Origin: Aliterella sp. RAGGC_92
Lineage (GTDB): Bacteria > Cyanobacteriota > Cyanobacteriia > Cyanobacteriales > Chroococcidiopsidaceae
Direction: 5' to 3'
DNA: 9,134 nt
NCBI GenBank assembly: GCA_030826005.1
Contig: JAPJOW010000180.1
Span: forward strand, 1-9,134
Notes under the pieces: model-generated
What the model saw: only the letters and a program-made list of their open reading frames with translations
What the model was told of the DNA's origin: nothing
The model's database searches: none
Part shown: positions 1 to 6,296 of the stretch, one piece after another
Position numbering within the stretch: position 1 is the stretch's first letter
Layout of the letters: the number at the start of each line of letters is the position of its first letter
Translations under genes and position numbers: made by a program

Positions 1-1
1 A

Positions 2-568
2 GTTTATTATAAAGATTTCAAATCTAACGAGAGTCAAGCAATTAAACTTAATTCTTTTCACTTCAATATAGAAAATGATGTATTTCCTTTTCGGAATGAA
101 GAATTTGATATTGTACTATTTTGTGAAATAATTGAACATTTACTCCTCGATCCGGTAGCAGTAATTAAAGAAATTAAGCGGATATTAAAACCTAATGGAG
201 TGCTAGTATTAACAACGCCAAATGTTAGTCGGCTAGAAAATGTCAGTAAAGCGATCGCTGGAAGCAATATTTACGACCCCTATTCGGGCTACGGCCCTTA
301 TGGTAGACATAATCGCGAATACAATAAGCACGAGTTGTACTTATTGCTTAATTACCTCGGTTTTACCATTGAATCCATGTTCACCGCCGATGTGCATCAA
401 AACGATGCTAATAATTATGTATCAGTGTCTAAGTTAGAGCCTTTATTGAAATATCGGGAACATGACTTGGGACAATATATTTTTGTTAAAGCAATAAATA
501 GCCAGCCCGCAGGTCAAAAAAAACCTGCTTTTTTGTATAGAAGTTTACCTACAGAGCAACTAGAGTAA
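2..568 (+). CDS. Class I SAM-dependent methyltransferase, 5'-truncated by window edge
   Basis: The reading frame is open from the first bases of the window, so the start codon and the N-terminal SAM-binding glycine loop lie upstream. 188 residues are visible. They carry the second half of a Methyltransf_11/23-type Rossmann fold: FDIVLFCEIIEHL (visible residues 35-47), then KEIKRILKPNGVLVLTTPN (56-74), the usual 'leader loop plus beta5' signature. REYNKHEL, followed by LNYLGF, matches the typical C-terminal segment of small-molecule and sugar methyltransferases. The tail GQYIFVKA...FLYRSLP resembles tails I recall from cyanobacterial methyltransferases in glycan clusters. The stop codon overlaps the next start (TAATG), so the two are translationally coupled. 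The likely role is O- or N-methylation of a sugar in the surface glycan made by the downstream enzymes; this is inferred from context. The acceptor cannot be read from the sequence. A terminator-like hairpin lies inside its last 20 codons. Confidence 0.85.
   Translation, partial: VYYKDFKSNESQAIKLNSFHFNIENDVFPFRNEEFDIVLFCEIIEHLLLDPVAVIKEIKRILKPNGVLVLTTPNVSRLENVSKAIAGSNIYDPYSGYGPYGRHNREYNKHELYLLLNYLGFTIESMFTADVHQNDANNYVSVSKLEPLLKYREHDLGQYIFVKAINSQPAGQKKPAFLYRSLPTEQLE
509..534 (+). terminator. Terminator-like hairpin plus T6 inside methyltransferase 3' end
   Basis: GCAGGT (509-514) pairs perfectly with ACCTGC (523-528) across an 8-base loop (C followed by seven A's) and is followed directly by TTTTTT (529-534). 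This is the layout of a short intrinsic terminator, but it lies about 32 bases before the stop codon of the methyltransferase and upstream of three apparently co-transcribed genes. The stem is only 6 bp (four G:C pairs), so termination would be partial at best. It may cause polarity or may be a chance product of the codons used. Confidence 0.4.
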
Positions 569-1740
569 TGACAAAAGTTGCCTTTATTATCCAACGTTGC
601 GGATTAGAAGTTAATGGGGGAGCAGAAACCCTTTGTCTCAAAATTGCTGAACGCATGGCGCAGTATTGGGAGGTAGAAATTCTTGCCACTTGTGCCTTAG
701 ATTATATTACTTGGCAAAATTACTATCCGCCGGGAGTTGCGAAAGTTGCAGGGGTAAACGTGCGACGTTTTCCGGTGGCACAACAGCGCGATATAGATGC
801 TTTTAATCATTTATCAACAACAATATATTCGCGTTTAAATACAGTGCCTTTAACCGAACAAGAAGCTTGGATGCAAGTCCAGGGGCCTTGGTCTCCAGAG
901 TTAATTGATTATGTTCAACAGCATCAAGAGCAATACGATGCTTTTATCTTTTTTACTTACTTGTATGCAACTACCTATTTTGTTTTGCCATTAGTTGCTC
1001 GAAAAGCTTATTTAGCTCCTTTGGCTCATGATGAGTGGACAATATACTTAAGTATGTGGGATAGATTATTTGAGCTACCCTGTGGTTTTATATTTAATAC
1101 TTTAGAGGAACGAGACTTTGTTAAAGCCCGTTTTGCTACAACTAAGTTAGATGGACAGGTTGCGGGGATGGCGGTAGAACCACCTTCTAACTACGATGGG
1201 CAAAAATTTCGGCAACAGCACAATCTTCACGAGCCATTTTTACTATACGCTGGTAGAGTCGATCCCTCGAAGGGATGTCAAGAACTATTCGATTACTTTA
1301 TAGACTTGCGATCGCGCGAAACTAGCCCGCGTAAATTAGTATTGTTAGGCAAGCCAACTATGGCAATTCCTACTCATCCCGATATCGTTGCTTTGGGGTT
1401 TGTAGACGAGCAAACTAAATGGAATGCGATCGCCGCGTGCGATATTTTAGTTATGCCATCACCTTACGAAAGCCTTTCTATAGTCTTATTAGAGGCTTGG
1501 TCAATTGGTAAGGCTGTGTTGGTTAACGGACAATGCGAAGTGCTATTAGGTCAATGCCGGCGATCGCACGGTGGCTTGTGGTACTGTAATCGAGATGAGT
1601 TTCAAGTTGCGCTACAGACTATGGACGAATCTGTAAGAAATCAATTGGGATTGCAGGGAAAAAAGTTTGTCCAAACTAATTATACTTGGTCGAAAATTGA
1701 AAACAATTATTTACAGTTAATTCAAAGTTCTACCAAATAG
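568..1740 (+). CDS. Glycosyltransferase family 4 (GT-B fold), surface-glycan assembly
   Basis: A cytosolic or membrane-associated GT-B glycosyltransferase of 390 residues, the normal length for GT4. The N-terminal acceptor domain begins with a beta-strand (VAFIIQR) and the glycine-rich loop NGGAE (16-20). The C-terminal nucleotide-sugar domain opens with LLYAGRVDPSKG (225-236), where R230 and K235 sit in the usual phosphate-contacting positions. It also carries the EX7E motif of retaining GT4 enzymes, E301-SLSIVLL-E309, after PSPY. The family transfers a hexose from an NDP- or GDP-sugar to a lipid-linked or growing glycan; the exact sugar is not deducible. The ATG overlaps the methyltransferase stop by one base and no strong Shine-Dalgarno is seen, so coupling probably drives its translation. 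The segment GQCEVLLGQCRRSHGG after the EX7E motif diverges from the more usual TxxxGxxE pattern, suggesting a subfamily distinct from the other GT4 in this operon. Confidence 0.9.
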   Translation: MTKVAFIIQRCGLEVNGGAETLCLKIAERMAQYWEVEILATCALDYITWQNYYPPGVAKVAGVNVRRFPVAQQRDIDAFNHLSTTIYSRLNTVPLTEQEAWMQVQGPWSPELIDYVQQHQEQYDAFIFFTYLYATTYFVLPLVARKAYLAPLAHDEWTIYLSMWDRLFELPCGFIFNTLEERDFVKARFATTKLDGQVAGMAVEPPSNYDGQKFRQQHNLHEPFLLYAGRVDPSKGCQELFDYFIDLRSRETSPRKLVLLGKPTMAIPTHPDIVALGFVDEQTKWNAIAACDILVMPSPYESLSIVLLEAWSIGKAVLVNGQCEVLLGQCRRSHGGLWYCNRDEFQVALQTMDESVRNQLGLQGKKFVQTNYTWSKIENNYLQLIQSSTK

Positions 1741-1748
1741 TTTTGTCC

Positions 1749-2876
1749 ATGAAGTTAATCCTTCCACTTTCTGCATTGATAAAACAAAATACAGATTTGG
1801 TATATGTAACGGCAATTTGGCTTTTTAGTCGCCTAGTAATTACAATCACTTTACTGTTAATTGCTCCTCAACTATATTCCTGGGAACTTCAACCTGTTAT
1901 ACCAGGTTTTATTCCGACAGCAACCTGGGAGATGTTCGCTCACTGGGATGGGGGTTGGTATAAGAAAATTGCTACTATTGGCTACGATTATGCCAGAGAT
2001 TCTCAACAACACTCAATTGTATTTTTTCCCTTATACCCTTTACTCGTTCGTGGGGTTATGTTAGTTGGCTTACCTTTTGAAGTTGCAGGTACGCTTGTAA
2101 GCAACGTGGCTTTTCTAGGGACGTTAATTGTTCTATACAACTGGGTAAAACAGCAACAAGGTGTGAGCGTTGCTAAATGGGCAACAGTTGTATTAGCCTT
2201 GTGTCCCCTAACTTTATTTGCAACGGTAACTTATACAGAAGGTCTGTTTTTATTTTTTAGCACCTTAGCTTTACAAGCTTTCGATCGCCGCCAGTATGTT
2301 AGGGCTGCTTTTTGGGGAGCAATGACGACAGCAATTAGATTTATCGGCATTGCACTTGTGCCTGCCTTCATACTTGTAGCATGGAGAGAGCGTCGTCCTG
2401 CGATCGCTTACATATCAGGTTTTGCCGCTACAGGCGGATTGTTTTTATTTATTTTGTATTGTGCTGTAAGGTTTGGTACACTTTTAGCATTTATTCGCGC
2501 CCAACAAGGTTGGACTCAGCAAAATTGGTTCAATATATTTACAGATTTTTTGGTTCTAAACAAAGACTGGAATACATCAATTATTGCTTTAACTAAAATA
2601 GTTATGTTTTTTGGTGGCTGGTATTTGTTATGGAATTTACGTACAAAGCTGAGTCGAGTTACAGTTGCTTATGGCTTTTGTTCTTTGGCGATATTATTAG
2701 CATCTAGTGCTGGAAATTCAATTAACCGTTATACCTATGCCATTGTATCTCTATCAATATGTTTGGGTATTTTATTAGATCGTTATCCAGCTTGGGGTTA
2801 CTTAACTTTGTGTTTGTTTACTGTATTGCTCGTTCACTTTACTATTAGATTTGCTTGGTGGCTTTGGGTAGCATAA
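1749..2876 (+). CDS. PIG-V-like integral-membrane glycosyltransferase (GT-C type, mannosyltransferase-like)
   Basis: A polytopic membrane protein of 375 residues with roughly ten hydrophobic segments. After the first membrane span it carries AHWDGGWY (64-71), then IATIGYDY and FFPLYPLL (92-99). This HWDG..Y / FFPLYP pattern is characteristic of the PIG-V family (GPI mannosyltransferase 2) and its bacterial relatives. A late INRYTYAIVSL segment (R327-Y328) resembles the conserved RY near the last spans. Eukaryotic PIG-V uses a polyprenyl-phosphate-mannose donor on the luminal side. By analogy this enzyme would add a sugar from a lipid-phosphate donor on the periplasmic face, but its donor and acceptor are unknown. 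I chose the ATG at 1749; an in-frame TTG at 1743 would add two residues. The gap to the previous stop is 8 bases and to the next start 6 bases, so it is in the operon. Confidence 0.8.
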   Translation: MKLILPLSALIKQNTDLVYVTAIWLFSRLVITITLLLIAPQLYSWELQPVIPGFIPTATWEMFAHWDGGWYKKIATIGYDYARDSQQHSIVFFPLYPLLVRGVMLVGLPFEVAGTLVSNVAFLGTLIVLYNWVKQQQGVSVAKWATVVLALCPLTLFATVTYTEGLFLFFSTLALQAFDRRQYVRAAFWGAMTTAIRFIGIALVPAFILVAWRERRPAIAYISGFAATGGLFLFILYCAVRFGTLLAFIRAQQGWTQQNWFNIFTDFLVLNKDWNTSIIALTKIVMFFGGWYLLWNLRTKLSRVTVAYGFCSLAILLASSAGNSINRYTYAIVSLSICLGILLDRYPAWGYLTLCLFTVLLVHFTIRFAWWLWVA

Positions 2877-2882
2877 TTTTTT

Positions 2883-4034
2883 ATGTTTAAAATTACAATT
2901 GATGCAACTCCCGTAACCCCAAAACCTAGTGGAGTTGGCTACTATGTTGCTAACTTAATTGATGCTCTTTACGCCTTCCAAGCAACAGAGAACTTCCAAT
3001 TAAATATTGTTTATCAACCCAGTTTAAAAAATTGGTTGAGGCGGGATTTATCTTTTCCCTCAAAACTCAACCATTACTCTAATTTGTCTTTACTACCATT
3101 GCCAGTTAGATTGTATAACTTGTTAGTAGCTTCATCTTTTCAGCCTGGTTTAACTTATTTTGAGCAATATTTGGGCAATCTTGATCTAGTTCACGGTACA
3201 AATTACTCCGTTTATCCGTGTCAGCAAAGCTTAAAAGTTATGAATATTTACGATCTTAGCTTTCTTAAATATCCCCAATATACGGATACTGTTGTCAAAG
3301 CTTATCACCACCAAATTAAAAAAAATTTACAGTGGACTGATTTAGTTTTAACAATTTCTGAAAGCTCGAAGAAAGATATTATTGATTACTTAGAAATTGA
3401 ACCTAATAAAGTTGCTGTTACTCCTCTAGCTAGTCGATATTTACCTAATCGCACTCTAGAAGGACTAGAACAATCTGTAAATTACGATTTTTCTCACCCT
3501 TACTTGCTGTTTGTCAGTACGCTAGAACCTAGAAAAAATATTGTTACTTTGATTGAAGCTTTTAACTACTTAAAACAAAAATATAAAATTGAACATAACT
3601 TAATTTTGATCGGTCAAAAAGGATGGCATTATAAACCAATATTTCAAGAAATCGCATCTTCTCCCTATCAAAAGTGCATCCATCATCTAGATTACTTACC
3701 AGACCAATTAGTTGCGTTATTTTACTCAAAAGCTGATTTATTTGTTTACCCTTCTCATTACGAAGGATTCGGTTTACCCGTACTAGAAGCAATGACTTTA
3801 GGCGCTCCTGTTGTAACATCTAATACTTCATCATTACCAGAAGTTGCCGGGGATGCGGCAATATTAGTCGATCCTAATGATGTAATAAGTTTAGCCGAAG
3901 CAATTTTTTGTGTAATTAGCGATCGCAATTTGCGTAGCAATTTAATTAGCAAAGGTAAAAAGCAAGCAAAATTGTACTCGTGGGAGCGCACTGCTAAGGA
4001 AACTTTGCAGGCTTATCGGTCATTATTAAAATAA
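2883..4034 (+). CDS. Glycosyltransferase family 4 (WbaZ/mannosyltransferase-like)
   Basis: A second GT4 enzyme of 383 residues, closer to the canonical family than the first. The N-terminus reads ITIDATPVTPKPSGVGYY (4-21), with the SGVGYY acceptor-side glycine loop common in mannosyl- and rhamnosyltransferases of O-antigen clusters. The donor domain begins at FVSTLEPRKNI (210-220), with R217 and K218 in the phosphate-binding position. The EX7E motif is E294-GFGLPVL-E302, followed by APVVTSNTSSLPEVAGDAAILVDP (308-331), a textbook nucleotide-sugar binding C-terminus. The likely substrate is a GDP- or UDP-hexose added to a lipid-linked glycan; the sugar is not determinable. It is the last gene of the operon. 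Its DNA is conspicuously AT-rich (the stretch around 3541-3600 especially) and contains only one HIP1 site, near its 3' end. Its stop codon lies inside the T-tract of the terminator serving the opposite-strand gene. Confidence 0.92.
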   Translation: MFKITIDATPVTPKPSGVGYYVANLIDALYAFQATENFQLNIVYQPSLKNWLRRDLSFPSKLNHYSNLSLLPLPVRLYNLLVASSFQPGLTYFEQYLGNLDLVHGTNYSVYPCQQSLKVMNIYDLSFLKYPQYTDTVVKAYHHQIKKNLQWTDLVLTISESSKKDIIDYLEIEPNKVAVTPLASRYLPNRTLEGLEQSVNYDFSHPYLLFVSTLEPRKNIVTLIEAFNYLKQKYKIEHNLILIGQKGWHYKPIFQEIASSPYQKCIHHLDYLPDQLVALFYSKADLFVYPSHYEGFGLPVLEAMTLGAPVVTSNTSSLPEVAGDAAILVDPNDVISLAEAIFCVISDRNLRSNLISKGKKQAKLYSWERTAKETLQAYRSLLK

Positions 4035-4070
4035 AAATTGAGGAGAAGGGCAAGCAAGATTTCTCCTCAA
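4027..4070 (-). terminator. Strong intrinsic terminator for the secreted-protein gene
   Basis: Read on the - strand, TTGAGGAGAA (4070-4061) pairs perfectly over 10 bp with TTCTCCTCAA (4047-4038) around a 13-base loop and runs straight into TTTTTATTTTAA (4037-4026). This is a textbook terminator 25 bases past the - strand stop codon. On the + strand the same hairpin has an A-tract before it and no T-run after it, so it may end the glycosyltransferase operon less efficiently. The T-tract overlaps the 3' end of that operon's last gene. Confidence 0.8.
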
Positions 4071-4095
4071 CTAAAATATGAGCTAGGAATTTTTA

Positions 4096-4629
4096 TTAGC
4101 GTCGATTGTAGTTCGAGCTTCTACCATAAGAACTACGAGCTAAAATATCGAGATCGGCGCGGACATCTTGCCAATCTTGTTCGATACTATCGTTATTTAA
4201 ACGCCCTCTGCCAATAAAAGCATCTATTCTTGCAGCGCGATTTAGGACATCTTGAACTTCACTAGAGGAGAAAGTTTTTTCACGGGAATAGCGATCGCGC
4301 ATCCGTTTGGTTGCATCCTTAAACTCTCTAATAGAATTATTTACATTATCTTCTCGTTTTGAGTCGTTTAGGCGGCTGTCATCTAGAGCGCGATCGACAC
4401 TTCTTTGAAAATCGCGAGTATTTCTATCTAAGCGATTTAGCAAATCTTTTGTTTCCGATTCACTCAAGCGATTTAAGCGAGTTTGCGCTAGTAAAGTTGT
4501 TGTACCTGTTGACAGATAATTACTTTGACTTACCGATGCTTCGCGCGCTTCCGCACTCGCCATAAATTGTAATGCACCGCAAAAAGCTAAAGCAACTAAC
4601 AGGGCTTTTGTGTTTAAGTGAGGTTTCAT
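4096..4629 (-). CDS. Secreted charged alpha-helical protein of unknown function
   Basis: A 177-residue protein with a clear Sec signal peptide: K2 and K8 positive, a hydrophobic core ALLVALAFCGALQFM (9-23), and AxA cleavage options after A26 (ASA) or A28 (AEA). There is no lipobox, so it should be free in the periplasm or exported. The mature part is rich in Arg, Asp, Asn and Ser and predicted helical. Blocks include LLNRLDRNTRDFQRSVDRAL (63-82), KREDNVNNSIREFKDATKRM (91-110), VQDVLNRAARIDAFI (125-139) and DWQDVRADLDILA (152-164). From memory this pattern (DFxxSxDxALDxSR..EDxxNxxxxxF..AT.R, then a VLNRAxxID..W..xRxDL block) occurs in small secreted proteins of unknown function in several phyla; I cannot name a curated family. 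It sits alone between the glycan operon and cysC with its own terminator. The divergent spacer probably holds its promoter. Confidence 0.8.
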   Translation of the reverse strand: MKPHLNTKALLVALAFCGALQFMASAEAREASVSQSNYLSTGTTTLLAQTRLNRLSESETKDLLNRLDRNTRDFQRSVDRALDDSRLNDSKREDNVNNSIREFKDATKRMRDRYSREKTFSSSEVQDVLNRAARIDAFIGRGRLNNDSIEQDWQDVRADLDILARSSYGRSSNYNRR

Positions 4630-4780
4630 AACTAATTACAAAGATTATCTACTCTGGCATGGATGGTTTATAGGTATGATTAGTTCCCATTTTCGCTAAA
4701 AATTATCTAAGTAGATTTACGATTGCTATTAATTTATTTCGTCAATTACCATAAATCATAATTATTTGGATAATAATTGA
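4630..4780. promoter_or_regulatory. Divergent AT-rich intergenic region between secreted-protein gene and cysC
   Basis: This 151-base spacer separates two divergent starts and should hold both promoters. For the - strand, TATAAA (4672-4667) is a possible -10 but I see no convincing -35. For cysC, CATAAT (4757-4762) and GATAAT (4769-4774) resemble -10 boxes; the second would give a nearly leaderless message. An imperfect inverted repeat, ATTAT-TTGG-ATAAT (4761-4774), lies just before the cysC ATG and could be an operator or chance in AT-rich DNA. No Shine-Dalgarno is visible on either side. Confidence 0.4.
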
Positions 4781-5335
4781 ATGGAGCGGGGACAAATTGG
4801 TGTGACATTGTGGTTTACAGGCTTAAGCGGCGCAGGTAAAACTACAATTAGTCAAGCAGTAGAAAAAGAACTGCGATCGCGTAGTTATAATGTTGAAACT
4901 TTAGATGGAGACGTAGTACGTCAAAACCTAACAAAAGGTTTGGGATTTAGTAGAGAAGACCGCGATGAAAATATCCGGCGGATTGGTTTTGTCGCTAACT
5001 TATTAACCAGAAATCAAGTAATTGTTTTAGTTTCTGCCATCTCGCCTTATAGAGAAATTCGCACCGAAGTTCGTCAGCGCATTGGCAACTTTATGGAAGT
5101 GTATGTTAATGCACCCTTAGAAGTCTGCGAACAAAGAGACGTTAAAGGGTTATATAAAAAAGCGCGATCGGGAATAATTAAAAATTTTACTGGCATAGAT
5201 GACCCTTACGAGCCACCAATTAATCCTGAAGTAGAGTGTAGAACTGATAAGGAAAGTTTAGAGCAGAGCGTGGCTAAAGTGTTAGCTCAGTTAGCTCGCC
5301 TAGAAGAAAAACATCCAATCTGCTCAAAGGCTTAA
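4781..5335 (+). CDS. cysC: Adenylyl-sulfate kinase (APS kinase)
   Basis: Phosphorylates adenosine 5'-phosphosulfate at the 3' position with ATP to form PAPS, in the cytosol. All family signatures are present in 184 residues, a typical stand-alone CysC length. They are Walker A GLSGAGKTT (14-22), LDGDVVRQNL (41-50), GFSREDRDENIRR (55-67), the SAISPYR segment with S88 at the phospho-serine position of the E. coli enzyme, CEQRDVKGLYKKAR (115-129), and FTGIDDPYEPP (136-146), the APS-binding lid. There is no fused ATP-sulfurylase or GTPase domain. The ATG at 4781 gives the usual short lead before the P-loop. In cyanobacteria PAPS serves both sulfate assimilation and sulfation of polysaccharides. 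The position beside glycan genes hints at the second use, but no sulfotransferase is in view and cysC has its own transcription unit. Confidence 0.95.
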   Translation: MERGQIGVTLWFTGLSGAGKTTISQAVEKELRSRSYNVETLDGDVVRQNLTKGLGFSREDRDENIRRIGFVANLLTRNQVIVLVSAISPYREIRTEVRQRIGNFMEVYVNAPLEVCEQRDVKGLYKKARSGIIKNFTGIDDPYEPPINPEVECRTDKESLEQSVAKVLAQLARLEEKHPICSKA

Positions 5336-5353
5336 TTGAGTATTGGCGATTTT

Positions 5354-5385
5354 GCCTGGGAATTAATGCCCAGGCGAGAAGTTTT
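5354..5385 (+). terminator. GC-rich hairpin downstream of cysC
   Basis: GCCTGGG (5354-5360) pairs perfectly with CCCAGGC (5369-5375) around an 8-base loop, starting 18 bases after the cysC stop. Six of the seven pairs are G:C. Only a displaced TTTT (5382-5385) follows on the + strand, and A's then GC follow on the - strand, so it is not a canonical terminator. It lies between convergent genes and could end or stabilise transcripts from both sides. Confidence 0.5.
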
Positions 5386-5420
5386 AACCGTACTTAGGCA
5401 AACAAGGCAATTGAAAGCAC

Positions 5421-6266
5421 TTAACTAACACGGCGCACGAAAGGTAGAAGGCTCTCTAAAACGACATCGTAGTAATGCTCTTGGGGGTAATGTCCCGCTT
5501 CTTCAAGCTTGATAAATTTTGAATGCTTGATAGCCGCAGCAAAGTTTTGTGCCATTGTAGGAGGTAGCCAAGGGTCAGTCATACCCCAAATAATTGCGGT
5601 GGGATATTGCCATTGTTTGAATCCCGTTTCTATTTCTGCCATCGCTGCGGGTAATTGCAAGTTTCGCACCGCAGACATTAAACTGCGTCCGGCGGCAGAA
5701 CTTTTTAAAAACGGTTGACGGTAAGTGTCCAAATCGCGATCGCTAATGCGATACCGACTACCACCTTCAAGAGTGCGATCGACTAGCAAAGGATCTTGAG
5801 TCAACATATCCCCAGCTAAAGGTAAACCCCATTGTTGCATCTGCCAGGGTAGCTTGGCACTAGCAGCAAGCGGTGTATTGAGAATTACCAAGCTTTCAAT
5901 TTGTTCGGCATGACGCAACGCATACTGCAAGCCAACAGAACCTAAAAAGCCTTGGACTACCAAGGAAAAGCGTTCGAGTCTTAGAGCTTGCAAAAAAGCC
6001 TCTAAACCCTCAATAAAAGCGTCAGGAGTGTAAGCAAATTCTCTTTTGTCGGGTTTAGCCGAAAAACCAAAACCAAGCCAATCCGGGGCAATCGCTTTTG
6101 AGCCTTGACTTGCCATTGCGGGCATGATTTGCCGCCAACTGTAGCTTTGCGAGGGCAAACCATGTAATAACACTACAGGCAATAAGTCGGTTTCGCTTCT
6201 CGGCGCGGACTCGCGGTAAAACCAATCATGAGCGCCAACTTTAATTTTATTTTCTGTAACTATCAC
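5421..6266 (-). CDS. Alpha/beta-hydrolase-fold protein with atypical nucleophile elbow
   Basis: A 281-residue single-domain alpha/beta-hydrolase with no signal peptide. VVLLHGLPSQSYSW (31-44) forms the oxyanion HG loop, and APDWLGFGFSAKP (60-72) is the strand-4 block typical of haloalkane-dehalogenase and epoxide-hydrolase relatives. A cap region lies around residues 130-205, then IIWGMTDPWLP (225-235) gives acid D231 and EEAGHYPQEH (255-264) gives H259. The nucleophile elbow is odd: where relatives have VVQDWGG or GHSxG, this protein reads LVVQGFLGSVG (102-112), with G106 in the nucleophile slot. S110 is four residues on and unlikely to replace it. It may be a pseudo-hydrolase or a subfamily with a different mechanism; I recall similar VQGFLG-type sequences in cyanobacteria and plant chloroplasts. 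It lies 30 bases after the FAD oxidase gene, probably on one transcript. The substrate is unknown. Confidence 0.88.
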   Translation of the reverse strand: MIVTENKIKVGAHDWFYRESAPRSETDLLPVVLLHGLPSQSYSWRQIMPAMASQGSKAIAPDWLGFGFSAKPDKREFAYTPDAFIEGLEAFLQALRLERFSLVVQGFLGSVGLQYALRHAEQIESLVILNTPLAASAKLPWQMQQWGLPLAGDMLTQDPLLVDRTLEGGSRYRISDRDLDTYRQPFLKSSAAGRSLMSAVRNLQLPAAMAEIETGFKQWQYPTAIIWGMTDPWLPPTMAQNFAAAIKHSKFIKLEEAGHYPQEHYYDVVLESLLPFVRRVS

Positions 6267-6296
6267 GCTATTTTGCAGAAGTTATTATTTATTTCG

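Noticed and set aside
1743..1748. TTG start two codons upstream for the PIG-V-like protein.
   Set aside because: The ATG at 1749 is a better start codon and neither has a clear Shine-Dalgarno; the difference is only two residues.
3562..3991. Two overlapping - strand reading frames opposite the second GT4 gene.
   Set aside because: They lie wholly antisense to a strongly conserved GT4 donor domain, match no family and have no promoter context.
5283..5305. GCTCAGTTAGCTCGCC resembles a tRNA D-arm.
   Set aside because: It lies inside the conserved cysC frame, and no anticodon arm, T-arm (GGTTCGAATC-like) or acceptor pairing surrounds it.
5936..5950. S110 of the hydrolase as a substitute nucleophile (LGSVG looks like GxSxG).
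   Set aside because: It is four residues beyond the end of strand beta5, where the elbow apex should be, and the first small residue of the motif is Leu.
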